Source: Trichomonas vaginalis G3 (lineage: Eukaryota > Parabasalia > Trichomonadida > Trichomonadidae). Taken from it: a DNA stretch of 64,000 nt. How positions within the stretch are numbered: position 1 is the stretch's first letter; the number at the start of each line of letters is the position of its first letter. The stretch is from the NCBI RefSeq assembly GCF_026262505.1, contig NC_067207.1, positions 31,526,082 through 31,590,081 on the forward strand, given 5' to 3'. The position numbers were made by a program, and so were the translations under genes. Positions 1 to 11,996 of this stretch are shown one piece after another. The notes beneath the pieces were generated by a model, which saw only the letters and a list, made by a program, of their open reading frames with translations, made no database searches and was not told the DNA's origin.

Positions 1-306
1 TATTTCTTACATTCTAACTCTATTAATGAAACATATTTTTGAATACATTCTCTTACACCTTGGAAATATACTCGATTTTTAAGGATTTTGAGTCAGTATA
101 TTCCTTAATTTAAATAATTTTAATAAAATTTCGGAGTTTAAAGAAATTTAAAGCTTTTTAAGTTAATCACATGGTTAATACCTTAAAAACATATGCTAAA
201 TTCATATCTTGTTCAATTGATCCAGATTTGAAATTTAATCTCATTCAAAAATACAAATAATTTAAATATTAAAACGCATGGTTTATTAACGAATAAATTC
301 TAAATC
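1..306. other. AT-rich 3' flank, no gene seen
   Basis: Very AT-rich sequence downstream of the giant minus-strand surface gene. I see no coding frame of useful length, RNA gene or repeat here. Confidence 0.5.
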
Positions 307-3300
307 TCATGGTTCATCATCATCACTAGCAAAATCATGGTCATTGAACAAATCGGAATCATCTGCAATTTCTCCGCCGACAAATACTGGGTTGTCTAAT
401 GTTGCTTCTTCTCCTATTATGTTGGTAATTGTCGATTCAATGATATCAGCATCGTGTGTTTCTTCAAGTTCAGAACCACTTTCGCTTGAGAATTGTTTTG
501 CTCCTTGACTAGCTTTCTTCTTCTTTATCATTAAAATCGTAGCAACGATGATAAGAATCACCAAAATGACTGCAACAATAGCAACACCAACTATAAGTCC
601 TGTCTTGTTTAACTTTGATGAATCTTTTCTACCTTTCGTATCATCACTGTTTTCCGATCCACTTGTTCCTGATGGTTTATTTTCTTCCTGTGGAACGTAT
701 TTGATAATTTCGAAAGCAATCATGGATGTGTAAGATGTATGATTCTCAGAATCTTTGATGTAAATTGTGATGGAATGATTTCCAATTGCCAAATCAGAAA
801 TATTAAATGAGAAGTTTAACGAATCATCTTCTCCTTTGGATTCAATTGTCTTGATGAGAATTGGTTTTTCTTCATTAAATTGAATGTAAAACATCACTTC
901 TTTGAGGAAATCATGGTCAAAGAAATCAACAGTTGCACTTAGATTTGTTTTTTCTACAATTCTATTTGTGCTAAGTGTGAATTTATTGATTTTTGGAACA
1001 TTTGTAACATAAAATGCGAAAGAATCAGAGCCAGAGGTCAAACCATTATTATCAACTGATGAAACAATAAGTTTGTGCCAGCCGTACATTAAATCATTTG
1101 GAATTGTGAATGATTCGGATAATTCTTGCTCTTGTTTGGTAATCTTCACAACTTTATTTCCTTCTTGTGGAATATCATCAACATAATAAGTAAATGTGAG
1201 ATCAGAATCAGCACTCGCTGTTCCAACTAAATGGATCTTTTCATTATTTTGATAAATTGTTTTACTTGGGAAATGAATATCAATTCCCGGCTGGAATGTA
1301 ACTCTTATTGTATGATTTCCATAATTGGATGGAAATGCTCCAATACTATTATTCATTGGATTCTCATCATTGGATAGCCAGATACGAACTTCTTTATTTC
1401 CAAGAGGTTCATCTGCAGGGATAAGAACATAAACATCATATTTCTGACTAAGAGTACCTTCAGATTTAAGGAAACCACTATGTTCAGTTGGAACTTTATC
1501 TCCTATTTGGACAAAAACGTACATCTTCTTGTCTTTGTCAACATCATCGTAATTGAACTTGATATATATTGAATCATTTTGGCGAGTCCAATTTGGATCG
1601 ATTGTGACTTCCGTGATTGTTGGATTATGGATTAAATAAAATGGAAAACCAACAACTGATGATTTAACATCGAATTCATCAATTGCATAAAATTGTAATG
1701 AATGATAACCATATTCAAGTGTTTGCGGAATCGGAACTTGAATTTTTCCACTCAGTTTTCCAACAACGGAAATATTTTGATCGACAACTAAAATTGAGTT
1801 ATCAATGTAACCTTTTAGACTTATAAGAGTATCATCAATAATTGAAGTATTAAATTCAATTGTTGTATTATATTGATAATGTCTCAATGTAGGTGGAGTA
1901 ATACCAAATACTGGAACATCAGTTAATGTAATGTTATATTCAATTACATTTGATTTATCAAGAACACGTTTGATTGAATTATATTTTGGTAAATCCGATG
2001 CAAATATTTCCAGTTTTTGGCTTCCGCGGAGATCTGAATCAATAATGAATGAAAAACTAATATTTTGTCTTTCTTCTCCATTTGATATTTGTGTTGGCTT
2101 GTCGTCTGTTTCAACTTTATTGAACTTACCAGATCCGCCAATTCTGTAGTAGTAATATATTGGCTTATGTTTATCCTTGTCATTCATTACACCTTGAAAT
2201 TGGATCTTTTGAGATCTAACATATCCTTTCTTTGGATTTTCAATATTCAATGAATCAATTGAAATCTTGTTTTTATATGTAAAGTATGTTTTTTCGGGCC
2301 CATCCTCAGGATAATATCCATATGACATAACATTCTGTGTAACATTGACAATACCATATGATAATCCTTCGGGTACTGTGTATGATAAATTGATCTTCTG
2401 CCATTTATTATCGACATCGATATCGACAATTTGTGTTCTAAGTTCGAATGTTTTATTTTGACGACTGTCAAGGAGTGTTACCAAAATTTTCGCAGAATTA
2501 ATTGCTTTAATTTCGGAAATTAAATAAAATTGGTCATTTGCTGAGAAAGAAAGGGATCTCAATGATCGGAGCTGAGCTATATCTGGTCTGCGAACATGGG
2601 CGAACGCTTTGCTAACATCTTCAGATATCACATTTTTGTGCGTTTCAGAATTTGGATTTTCTAACATAGAGAAAAAGAAGGAAATTCCATGAACCTTATA
2701 TGCTTGATTTTGTGGAACTGGGAAATCAATAGAGAAATTTTGATTTGGAATACCATCAGAGTGAACATATTTGCCTGTTGTTCTATAAGTTTTGTAATTA
2801 TTTAATTTATAATGCAAATATAAAATTTTGCCGTAATCTTCATCATCAAAAGATCCAGAAATAGTAAGAGTATCAGTTGGAAGGACAGATGAACCAGAGT
2901 TTTGTAGATCAGCATCACCATTTTTCAAAACCCATTTGCTAGGATAGACTTTTGGCTTATTGATGATTGCAATGTATTTTTCTCTTGTGTCAAACTTAGA
3001 ATATTCATCATAAACTTCAACTGTTAATGGGAAAGTATAGTTCTCATAATATTGTATTCCTTCAACACCTCTTGGGATCTTAATTAGGAATGTCTGTTCA
3101 TAAGCATAATCCGATGATCTCTCAGGTCTTGTTGTGATAGAGTAATTCACTTCTCGAATTAGATAGTTGTCAATCAAGAATTTAATTTTTCCGTTTATTC
3201 CGTCATCATTGATTCTTACAGTTATTTTGATCTCATCGTCATATCCATAAATATCATCATCATCAAAATCAACATCAATTTTAGGTGCTGTTGAGCATAA

Positions 3301-6300
3301 AACTTTGATTGTTTTCGGTTCTGATCGTGTATATTTTGGAGGATTATCGCCGATATAATGAATGTTTTGGAGCCAGATTGTTACATTGTGATAGCCTGGT
3401 TTCAATGTATCAGGAAGCATTAATGGGAAATATCCACTAGTGTCTTCGATATCATTAACATAAACATTATTTTCATAAATTTCAGGGTAATTATCTACTT
3501 TGCCAAACATATAAAGATAACCCGTTGCATCATATAAGAAGTCTATATTGAAAATAACTTTATCACCTGGCTCATATACAAACTTTGGATCATCTAATGA
3601 AATACTATTCAATTTTGGAACATATCTTATAAATATTTCAGCAGTAAGATCTGACGAGTTTGTATTATTTTGGCCATATGCTTTGAAGCGCAAGAAATGT
3701 CTGCCAACTCTGTCAAATGAAAGTGTTTTGTTTATGGTTTGATTTCCTGAAAAAGAAATTGAACCAATATCTGGATTTATTTCTGTTTCATCTTTAATGT
3801 AAATTGTTCCACTCAAATCAGCAATAACCTCGATTGTTACATTAAATTTCTCACCTTTTTGATAAATATTATCAGGAATTGTAATCGAAATATTTGGATC
3901 ATTTGCCATATAAATATATAGTTGAGCAAGATCTGATTTAGAATTACGGCCATTATCAATTGAACTATCTTCATTATCAGTAGCCCAAATTGTAATTGAT
4001 CTATTTCCAGACTTTTGATTAATTAAGTTTGCAAGAGGTAAATTAAAGGTTTGACTACTTCCAGTTGAATTAATCTGTCCAATTTTCAAAGGAGATTGAT
4101 TTTCAATTTTCTGGAAGATATAAAGCATCTTTCCTCTATCATAGTCCATTAATGTTCCTGTTACATTAACTATTTCATCATTATCAGCCTGTAATTGTGT
4201 TAATTGGGGGTTTTGAATTTCTGGCTTATTCTTATAAGTTAATTTGCATGTTTTCACTGAAGATGAATTGAATGGGTGAACTCCATATTCATCAACTGGA
4301 TAGAATACCAAATTATATTCATTTCCATATTCCATCGGATTTGTAAAAGTAAAGTTTTGTGTTTTATTATAAACTCCATTTGATGCTTCATATTCGAAAT
4401 CCCAGCTTGTTAAATCCTTCTCATTTAGAGTGAAATGAATTGTACCTTTTGTATCATCATAAACTGTTGTCGCAATCATTATTTCTTCATCTCTTCCAAT
4501 AGTTGTTGGATAACATGAAGCAATCATCTTTGGTGCTTCAGTGACATTAACATAAACTGTTATTGGACTTGATTCACCGTACTTAAAATCTTCTATTGTA
4601 TTATTATCATCTTCAACCCAAATCACCAAAGGAAGTTTAGGTATAGTGTTTGATTTAACAGTATAGTTGAAATAATATGTGTGAATTTCACCTCTTGATA
4701 CATCTTTTAATGAGTACCTAACTCCATTTTGATTCTTATTTTCTTTTTCTTTTATATAGAAGTATAAATCTTTTCCTTTATCTTGATCCATTACTGTTAC
4801 AGAAATAGATACATTCATTCCATTTGCAATATCACTTCTTAAAAGTTCTGGTGTCACTGTTGCATTTTGAATCACAGGAACATTAACTACTTGGAATGTG
4901 AAATTGACATGATTTGATTCAACGTTGAAATTATCTTTAACATGAATATCAACAGTATGATTCTCATTTCCTTTTTCTGAAGAGTAACCACGAACTAGGA
5001 GAGAAATTTCTTTTGTTCCTTTACCATTCGATACAGTATAACTTGCGTCAGGAATTGATATTAAATTATTATCAACATATACAATAACTCTTCCATTGTT
5101 GTCATCTTCGATAGTCAACTCTATTGTAATTGTATCATTTGATCCGTATCTATCATCTGCAGATCCAGTTAATTTCAAAGTTGGTTTTTCAGTACTAATA
5201 AGAGCTTTTTTGATTTGATTTGAAAATTCAACATTATCTCCGTCATAATCATGAGTATTTACGCCAGATCTGGATGATAAAAAGAATTGATATTGATAAC
5301 GACCAAATGATGGATATGTCGTTTTATATGTCGCAATGGCATTTCCTTTACCTTCAGATCTGAAATTACCAAATGAAATGGTTTCACCATCTTCATTAAT
5401 TGCATATACATACAAAGTCTTTCCTTCATCATAATCAGTGTAATTAATTGAGATAGCTACAGAAGACTTTGGATCACTTCTCTCTGGTAGAATGATTCCA
5501 TTTTTTTCAATGATTGGTTTATTTGTCACATTTAGTTTAATTTGTTCATCACTAACTGAGTATCTATCAGTGTCAGTTGCAACAATTTTCATTGTATGTG
5601 GATTATTTTCGAATTTGTGGTTTTGAATGTCTTTTGGCTCAAGAATGAATTCAGCAGTTGCAGATCTTTTGTCTGTTGTGTATCCATGAGTCTGAATAGT
5701 TTCTCCTAATTTCAGAGAAATGGTGCCATTATTGTCATCTGTTATTGTTACAGTTATTTTATACCAATTGTTATATGAAATTGTATTATCTGTTATATTT
5801 GTTTCTATTCTAACTTTTGGTCTCTCGGTAATTGTTAATGGAAGTGTCCCATCAAAAGAAACTGTTCCTACTTGATCTGTTGACCATACTCTGCAAGTTA
5901 TCTTTTCGGAAATTATTTCTGGAACTGTAATATTAATGGAGAATTCTTGATTTTCTTCCCTTGCTTGTATTGTAGATGAATTAAATATCTGACTTCCGAT
6001 TTTTACATGGAATGTAATCATTTGTGTTGTATCCAAATCATAGAACTTACCTGTTAATACGATTTTATCTCTTGGCAGAACATAAGACTTATTAAATTTA
6101 AGATCAGTAACATTAGTTTCACTTAAAATGGTAAAATTGACAAAATGCTTTGTGTAATCAAAATTGTTTCTAAGTTTCAAATCGTTTTCGACAAATACTT
6201 TAAGATTGTATTTTTCTGATCTTAGACCATCTAATGGAAATAGAAAGCTTGACGTGTTAGATGTATGAGTTGAATTTAATTCGATTGGGATTTTTTCAGT

Positions 6301-7425
6301 TTTAACAACTTGAGTATTTCTGTAAAGTTCAAATACAATTGAATAATTAGAATCTCCAGTGACCCGCCAACCAAGATTTATCGATTCATTATTTCTGTAG
6401 AGTTCTTTTGCTCCTGTTGTAGTTAATATAAGTCCTGGCTTTTGATTTGATATAGGAACCTCAACAGCTAGTTCATTTGTAGATTTATTATCATTTTTAT
6501 TAACAATCTTCATTAAAACAGTTGTTTTTTGGCCAGTTGTATCCTTGTAATAGAAAATCCATCTATCGAGAGGCCTTTTTGCTTCAAAAGTTCTAATTAA
6601 TGAATATTCGGCGTCTCCATTCTTTTGATAAACAGAATAATTCTTGCCTTTCTCTAATATCCTCATATATGTATGAATTGCAGCAGTTTCTCCTTTAGCA
6701 ATCGGCACAGATGGAGTTGCTGTGATTAATTCAAAACCTTCATTCATCATGAAAAAGTATCTCATACCATATATAATTGTTTGACCTGGTTGTATCATAA
6801 CTGGATTCCAAGAATAAGATGTTTCGACGTCTTCAGCATTAAACACAGGGTCAAGAAACACTTTTAGATCATTGTAGTTATCAAATTTAAGGAAATATTT
6901 GTCTCTTGGATCATCTTTTGGCACTGAACCGTACCAAAAGTTATCGGGCATTGTATAAAATTCTGAGTAGTTACCATGGTCAAGAAATAGCTTTTGTTTC
7001 TCTTTGCCTGTTTGATTGCATATTACTGAGACAATTTTATTATCAACTGGATAAACTTCATTACAATTACCATCAAAAAAGTTTTCACCATTGAAATTTA
7101 TATCTGTATAAGTTCCAAAGCTAAAATTATGTGGCTTGGATCCAGTATTTGTAAAGATATATTTGACAAAAAGATCATTTTCAGTAAAATTATTATAGTC
7201 AATGTCGAAGACAATATCATGAAATGGATCCTTGTCAAGATTTTTTGGTATTTTTTCTTCGCCGTCGACAATCATCTTTAAATTCACACCAGTATCCATG
7301 TATGAAAAAATAATACCCTGGCCATTGTATTGATATTTAATATCAAAATAGCCATTATTTACTCCTTTTGCTCCACTAATTTCTATTTTGGAAATACAAT
7401 GCCATTGTAAGAATGATAATAGCAT
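307..7425 (-). CDS. Giant single-pass surface protein with repeated Ig/cadherin-like beta domains
   Basis: A 2372-residue open frame starting at an ATG. The N-terminus is a short hydrophobic stretch (MLLSFLQWHC) that could be a weak or truncated signal. A unique domain of roughly 260 residues follows. The rest, to about residue 2220, is a run of beta-rich units of about 90-110 residues in which variants of 'D.D.GK.LY.Y' and 'P.I.......P' recur (examples DYDEGKTLYVYA, DQDKGKDLYFYI, DYDRGKMLYIF, DEDYGKILYLHY, DKDKKMYVFVQI). Near residues 2270-2298 there is one membrane segment (GVAIVAVILVILIIVATILM), then KKKK and an acidic tail of about 68 residues. Many N-x-S/T sites fit an extracellular position. 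This is the topology of trichomonad surface adhesin-like proteins: large ectodomain, one membrane span, short cytoplasmic tail. The exact domain family and ligand are not recognised. The frame is fully open over 7.1 kb, which argues for selection. Confidence 0.85.
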   Translation of the reverse strand: MLLSFLQWHCISKIEISGAKGVNNGYFDIKYQYNGQGIIFSYMDTGVNLKMIVDGEEKIPKNLDKDPFHDIVFDIDYNNFTENDLFVKYIFTNTGSKPHNFSFGTYTDINFNGENFFDGNCNEVYPVDNKIVSVICNQTGKEKQKLFLDHGNYSEFYTMPDNFWYGSVPKDDPRDKYFLKFDNYNDLKVFLDPVFNAEDVETSYSWNPVMIQPGQTIIYGMRYFFMMNEGFELITATPSVPIAKGETAAIHTYMRILEKGKNYSVYQKNGDAEYSLIRTFEAKRPLDRWIFYYKDTTGQKTTVLMKIVNKNDNKSTNELAVEVPISNQKPGLILTTTGAKELYRNNESINLGWRVTGDSNYSIVFELYRNTQVVKTEKIPIELNSTHTSNTSSFLFPLDGLRSEKYNLKVFVENDLKLRNNFDYTKHFVNFTILSETNVTDLKFNKSYVLPRDKIVLTGKFYDLDTTQMITFHVKIGSQIFNSSTIQAREENQEFSINITVPEIISEKITCRVWSTDQVGTVSFDGTLPLTITERPKVRIETNITDNTISYNNWYKITVTITDDNNGTISLKLGETIQTHGYTTDKRSATAEFILEPKDIQNHKFENNPHTMKIVATDTDRYSVSDEQIKLNVTNKPIIEKNGIILPERSDPKSSVAISINYTDYDEGKTLYVYAINEDGETISFGNFRSEGKGNAIATYKTTYPSFGRYQYQFFLSSRSGVNTHDYDGDNVEFSNQIKKALISTEKPTLKLTGSADDRYGSNDTITIELTIEDDNNGRVIVYVDNNLISIPDASYTVSNGKGTKEISLLVRGYSSEKGNENHTVDIHVKDNFNVESNHVNFTFQVVNVPVIQNATVTPELLRSDIANGMNVSISVTVMDQDKGKDLYFYIKEKENKNQNGVRYSLKDVSRGEIHTYYFNYTVKSNTIPKLPLVIWVEDDNNTIEDFKYGESSPITVYVNVTEAPKMIASCYPTTIGRDEEIMIATTVYDDTKGTIHFTLNEKDLTSWDFEYEASNGVYNKTQNFTFTNPMEYGNEYNLVFYPVDEYGVHPFNSSSVKTCKLTYKNKPEIQNPQLTQLQADNDEIVNVTGTLMDYDRGKMLYIFQKIENQSPLKIGQINSTGSSQTFNLPLANLINQKSGNRSITIWATDNEDSSIDNGRNSKSDLAQLYIYMANDPNISITIPDNIYQKGEKFNVTIEVIADLSGTIYIKDETEINPDIGSISFSGNQTINKTLSFDRVGRHFLRFKAYGQNNTNSSDLTAEIFIRYVPKLNSISLDDPKFVYEPGDKVIFNIDFLYDATGYLYMFGKVDNYPEIYENNVYVNDIEDTSGYFPLMLPDTLKPGYHNVTIWLQNIHYIGDNPPKYTRSEPKTIKVLCSTAPKIDVDFDDDDIYGYDDEIKITVRINDDGINGKIKFLIDNYLIREVNYSITTRPERSSDYAYEQTFLIKIPRGVEGIQYYENYTFPLTVEVYDEYSKFDTREKYIAIINKPKVYPSKWVLKNGDADLQNSGSSVLPTDTLTISGSFDDEDYGKILYLHYKLNNYKTYRTTGKYVHSDGIPNQNFSIDFPVPQNQAYKVHGISFFFSMLENPNSETHKNVISEDVSKAFAHVRRPDIAQLRSLRSLSFSANDQFYLISEIKAINSAKILVTLLDSRQNKTFELRTQIVDIDVDNKWQKINLSYTVPEGLSYGIVNVTQNVMSYGYYPEDGPEKTYFTYKNKISIDSLNIENPKKGYVRSQKIQFQGVMNDKDKHKPIYYYYRIGGSGKFNKVETDDKPTQISNGEERQNISFSFIIDSDLRGSQKLEIFASDLPKYNSIKRVLDKSNVIEYNITLTDVPVFGITPPTLRHYQYNTTIEFNTSIIDDTLISLKGYIDNSILVVDQNISVVGKLSGKIQVPIPQTLEYGYHSLQFYAIDEFDVKSSVVGFPFYLIHNPTITEVTIDPNWTRQNDSIYIKFNYDDVDKDKKMYVFVQIGDKVPTEHSGFLKSEGTLSQKYDVYVLIPADEPLGNKEVRIWLSNDENPMNNSIGAFPSNYGNHTIRVTFQPGIDIHFPSKTIYQNNEKIHLVGTASADSDLTFTYYVDDIPQEGNKVVKITKQEQELSESFTIPNDLMYGWHKLIVSSVDNNGLTSGSDSFAFYVTNVPKINKFTLSTNRIVEKTNLSATVDFFDHDFLKEVMFYIQFNEEKPILIKTIESKGEDDSLNFSFNISDLAIGNHSITIYIKDSENHTSYTSMIAFEIIKYVPQEENKPSGTSGSENSDDTKGRKDSSKLNKTGLIVGVAIVAVILVILIIVATILMIKKKKASQGAKQFSSESGSELEETHDADIIESTITNIIGEEATLDNPVFVGGEIADDSDLFNDHDFASDDDEP

Positions 7426-8808
7426 TTAATTCTATATTAAAAAAATACCAAAATCAATCGCATTCAAAAATTGAATGCATTGAATTTGTTTGAAATAATT
7501 ATTTGAAAATTATAAACAAAGAAATTATTTCAATACCATGGCATTCCTAAGATTGAATACTTTAATCCTCCTCTTGAAACGCATCCATCATATATAGCAA
7601 TACGGAATAAAAAGTTCCAATAAAATATCTTATTTTGAGAGAACACAAATATTTATCAATCTATATGCCGAAAGGAAATTTTGTAAAATCACATAATATG
7701 TGTATTGGATAATTAAATGATATTACATTAATGCCGAATTAATAAAAATATTAGCATCAAATATTCAATTGTGTCAAAAAATTTTCATATCGGCCTAAAC
7801 TTTTTTAAATTTCATGAAACATATATTTTCTAACTGTAATAGATTTGTTTGCTTTTATTGTATCAAATAAATTAACAATTAATTTCGGCTCATACTATTC
7901 CCTTTACAAATCCGCTTCGCCAACAAAAAAAAGTCATATTGAATTAATTAGAGGTATGAATTTGTATCATTGGCTAATACATTGATATACATCAATATAT
8001 TATTATAAAGAAATTGGGAATCATAATCAAGGTTCAAAATTCTCTTTGTATTTGGTACAAACTACATAAAAAGGCATTAGTTTCAATTTTAATTCAAAAT
8101 CTAAAACAAAATCCAGTTAAGATTCGATTTTTTTAAAATTGAATTACATTTTAAAGAAAAATATAAGCAAAATGAATGAACAAGTATGCCAAAAACATCT
8201 AAACAGATCAAGGATATTTAAGATCTTTTAAAGACTATTACGCATTCATTGATTTTAGTCTTTTTCAATAAAAAGTTATGAAATTGTGTAATTTGGTATA
8301 TGGTTGTACTTGGGTATTCAAAGATGTACTATTTCATACGAATCACCAATAATTTCCGAGAATAAAATAGAATGAATTGAAATATGACTGACTTTTGCCC
8401 AAGATTAAATCTTTATGAGCTCATTATGTTTTTGTATGCTAAATCTCAGAGTTATGCCCAAGAAACACATATTTTTTGTTAGAATAAAAGAATATGACTC
8501 GGGGTTTTGTCACTTTTAATATGAAAAGTGCCACAAGTAAAAAATATCACTTATAATCCTTGTTACAATATCAAATTAATTGTCATACAATTTTTCAGAG
8601 ATGTAAAAAAATTCAATTGAAGTGGTTGAATCTTGAAATTTAGAAATTTAAATATCTAATGAAATTACGACATGGATAATTTTTATGAATTGAATATAAC
8701 CGCCTTTAAAACATTCAATTTTAATTGAAAACCGGCGTAAAAGAATTATTTAGACACTATGGATGTACATATTCGTTTTATGTTCATCAATTTGAATTTC
8801 AATTTGAG
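7426..8808. other. Divergent intergenic region, no gene seen
   Basis: About 1.4 kb of AT-rich DNA between the giant minus-strand surface gene and the plus-strand BspA-like gene, so it should hold both promoters. I see no further coding frame, RNA gene or clear repeat. Confidence 0.4.
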
Positions 8809-8826
8809 ATGTTTACAATTCCTCAA

Positions 8827-11279
8827 ATGTTACGCTTTTCGATTTCCTTTCTATCCATCTTAAGCGCGAAAAATGTTGCTTTGAATTCACAGTCATCAAT
8901 AGCAGGAGCTGTTATGACTGTTAATGATGCTTCTGATTTCTCAGCAACTTTAGCACAGCAGTTTCTAAATGGTGGTTGTACAACATTGAAAATAGATTCA
9001 TTGTCCGCCCTCCCAACAGGAACTTCTAAAACAGTCTTTGATTATGTGCAAATCCTTGATCTAACAGGTTCCCAAATTACTAATATTCCCGAAATTTATT
9101 TCCTTTCAAACAATGTCATCCAAGAAGTCAAACTGAAGACGGGAACTTCAATTTCAGCTCTTGCCTTCAAACTTTCTTCAATTAAAACAATAAATTTCGC
9201 ATCTGTCACTACAATTGCTCAGAGTGCTTTCGAATCATGTTACAATATCGGTGATGTTACAGTTTCCTACCAATTAGGCGAATCTGCATTTGCCAGTAGT
9301 GGAATTAAGACATTGACGCTTTCTGGTTCAGCAAACATTCCAAAATCTCTATGTGCGAACTGTAGATCACTTACAAGTGTCACGTTTACATCCTCATTAA
9401 GCGTTGGTGACTCCGCTTTCCAAAATTGTTACAAACTTGCTAGTTTTCCACCGGAAAAGGCAACTTCAGTCGGAGAAAATGCTTTTGAGAACTGTTACGC
9501 TCTTACTAGCTTCAAAACAGCATCTCCTTTAAACGAATTTAGGATTTCGAATTCAGCTTTCGAAAATTCCGGCCTAAAGGAGCTTGTCATGCCAGGATCA
9601 GCATCACAAGGTTCATATTCCATTGGAAACCGCGCTTTCTATGGTTGCAAACTCGAAACATTGACAATTTATCCAAATTGGGATATTTCTTCATCAACAA
9701 ATGGCTTTTCAAAGAATCTAGAGCTTACAACTGTTGATATTCAGATTCAAGACATTTATTCCATTTCAGCAGAATTATTTTCACGTTGTTCCAAATTATC
9801 TTCAATAAATCTTCAAAAAGCAGGAACTATTAATTCATATGCATTCTATTACTGCACTTCATTAACAACCATTGATATTTCTTCATGTACAAGGGTTGCA
9901 ATGTCCGCATTTCAAGGTTGTTCGCAACTTGAAACGATAACTTTCAAAAGTGATGTAAGTTTGGGTAAATATTCATTTAGTAACATCAAAGGACCAGAAG
10001 AAATGGTTCTTTCAAATGATATGTCATACGATAACTATGTTTTTTCAGGCGCAACAGGAATAAAAAGAGTTACATTGAAAGGATTTCCAAGAGTAGGAAT
10101 GTTTGCAAATTGTCCTAACTTAGAATTTGTTGATTTATCACAAACTACTAGTATTCCAAATTATTGTTTCTTTAATTGTCCGAAATTGACTTTATCTAAT
10201 ACAGAAATAACTTGTTAGGGTTGTTAAAAATATCAAAAATTAGCGTTTTGAAGACACCATGGTGTCTTATAATTTTCCCTTCCTTATTGGCGTGTAGAAA
10301 TAAATGCGCCAATAGATTGAAGAAGAAGAATTGTTTTTCTCTTAATGAACTTTAATGCTTTTGATATAAGAATATTAAAAACATTAATATAATTTCTACT
10401 ACAGGACTTAAATCTTTCACAATTAATGCAAAATTGATTGATTTTACACATCTTGCGTTTTACCAAACAAACTGTGCTTTCACTGTTGATCCAAATAATC
10501 CTTTGTTCATGGCGACATCGAATGAATTGATTAACAAACTTTCAGGAGAGTTAATTAAAACATTTTCAATTTCGGATGGAATTTACACTCCTTCTGAAAA
10601 AGTTTCATCAATTGACTCTAACATTTGGACAAAAGGAAGCAATTCAGATCAGAATCCAAATGACCAAACAATTGATCTTTTCAATATTCTTGTTGTTCCT
10701 TCAACAGTTAAGTACATGGATGGATCATATTTGTCACAAGCAAATGTTTATACTGCTTGTTTTAATATAACTGATTTCAGTGCAATTCCTTCATCAGCAA
10801 AAGTTGTTTATACATCATTTTATGCTGATTCGAAATATAAAATTGGAGATTGCGGATACGATCTTCCTTTCGAAAAATCTCCAAATAGAATGAAAGTTCT
10901 TAAGATATTGGAATGCCTTGAAGATGAAATTGAAGAAAACACAGATGTAAATACAACAAATACTACAACTCCTCAGCCGGATAATCAAGGAAATAATGAA
11001 GCTTCGAAGAAACTAAATGGAACAGAAACAGGCTTGATTGTTGTTGTAGCTATACTGGCTGTAGCATTGATTGTTTTGCTTGTTGTTTACTTCGTTTTCT
11101 TGAGAGAAAAGAAAGTCAAAGCGAGAATGCCTGTTCAAACTTTGAATTCTACGAATAACCAAGAAAATAACCCTGACCAAGTCGATCCTGGTGAACCAAA
11201 ACAGGGCGAACAACAGAAAAAGCAGGATGACGTCAACATTGAACTTAACAATGATGACGAACAAGTCCCACTTCCTTAA
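8827..11279 (+). pseudogene. BspA-like leucine-rich-repeat surface protein, interrupted
   Basis: The first part, to the TAG at 10216-10218, begins with a signal peptide at the ATG at 8827 (MLRFSISFLSILSA; an in-frame ATG at 8809 is the alternative). About fifteen TpLRR/BspA-type repeats follow ('I...AF..C..L..V....S', e.g. SAFQNCYKLASF, NAFENCYALTSF). After about 170 bp without an open frame, a different frame resumes from about 10392 with no ATG. It continues the LRR-like sequence (FTINAKLIDFTHLAFYQTNC), then a linker, one membrane span around 11030-11100 (GLIVVVAILAVALIVLLVVY), and a tail rich in Q, N, D and E. Signal, LRRs, membrane span and short tail make up the usual trichomonad BspA-like surface protein, a family linked to host adhesion. 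The two halves read as one gene broken by a 170-bp segment. If translated as it stands, the first half would be secreted without an anchor. An intron is not excluded but its borders do not fit (see rejected items). Confidence 0.75.
10219..10391. other. Non-coding segment interrupting the BspA-like gene, with a perfect palindrome
   Basis: About 170 bp between the two BspA-like reading frames. It contains a perfect 18-bp palindrome at 10251-10268 (AAGACACCATGGTGTCTT) and a second short stem, ATTGGCG at 10286-10292 with CGCCAAT at 10307-10313. Both flanking frames read as LRR protein, so this looks like an inserted or rearranged segment. Confidence 0.5.
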
Positions 11280-11996
11280 ATTAAAAAATTCTTTGAAATT
11301 TTTTAATAATTTTAATCTTTTTTATTATTATTTTTGAAATCTAATGAAGTCATATATTACTCTCAAATTTGATATTTTATTTTTTATATCACTCTCAGTA
11401 AAGATACCTTCAGCATTAGAAATGTAAATTATTCAAAGCACTAAACCTTTTTACTCACAGAAATAAATCATTGAACTTTGTTGGAGTGCCAAATAATTTC
11501 AATTTTCTCTTAAATTTGTATTATCATTGCACAATAAGTGAATCATTGCATTTAAATCTGTAAAGCTTATTTGCTCACCACAGATTGTATTGCTTCAAAT
11601 AATGTGATTAGTTCTGGAATGCCCCAAAGGTTATGGGAATGAAATAGATATGTGTCCACAATATGGACATTATACCAAATCAATTGCTTTTCTTATCTAC
11701 AGAGAAATTTTAATAAATGCAGGGGGAGACTCTGTTGGATAAATTTGTAACGAACTATCTTGTGTTATCGAAAATTTAAAATATTCATTAAGTATACTTT
11801 ATAAAAATTTGTAAAATGCTTAATTATCTATAAAATTTGAATCGAATTATTTGAAACACTCATTATTTCGTGCTGTTTTAAATTTATCGTTGAAATACAA
11901 ACAATGTACAATAAAATGATATCAATAATTTTCAAAATTATTTTTCAAAATTAAAATAATTTCGTTAGAAATTTATCCAATTTTGAGCATTATTGA
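11280..11996. other. Intergenic, no gene seen
   Basis: About 0.7 kb between the BspA-like gene and the long coiled-coil gene. AT-rich, with no supported coding or RNA feature. It should hold the promoter of the downstream gene. Confidence 0.4.

Noticed and set aside
10214..10404. A GT...AG intron in the BspA-like gene (GTTAGG to CTACTACAG)
   Set aside because: Joining these borders creates a TGA at the junction, and neither end matches the known trichomonad splice signals (GTAYGT and ACTAACACACAG). An alternative donor at 10151 would keep frame but would remove good LRR coding sequence.
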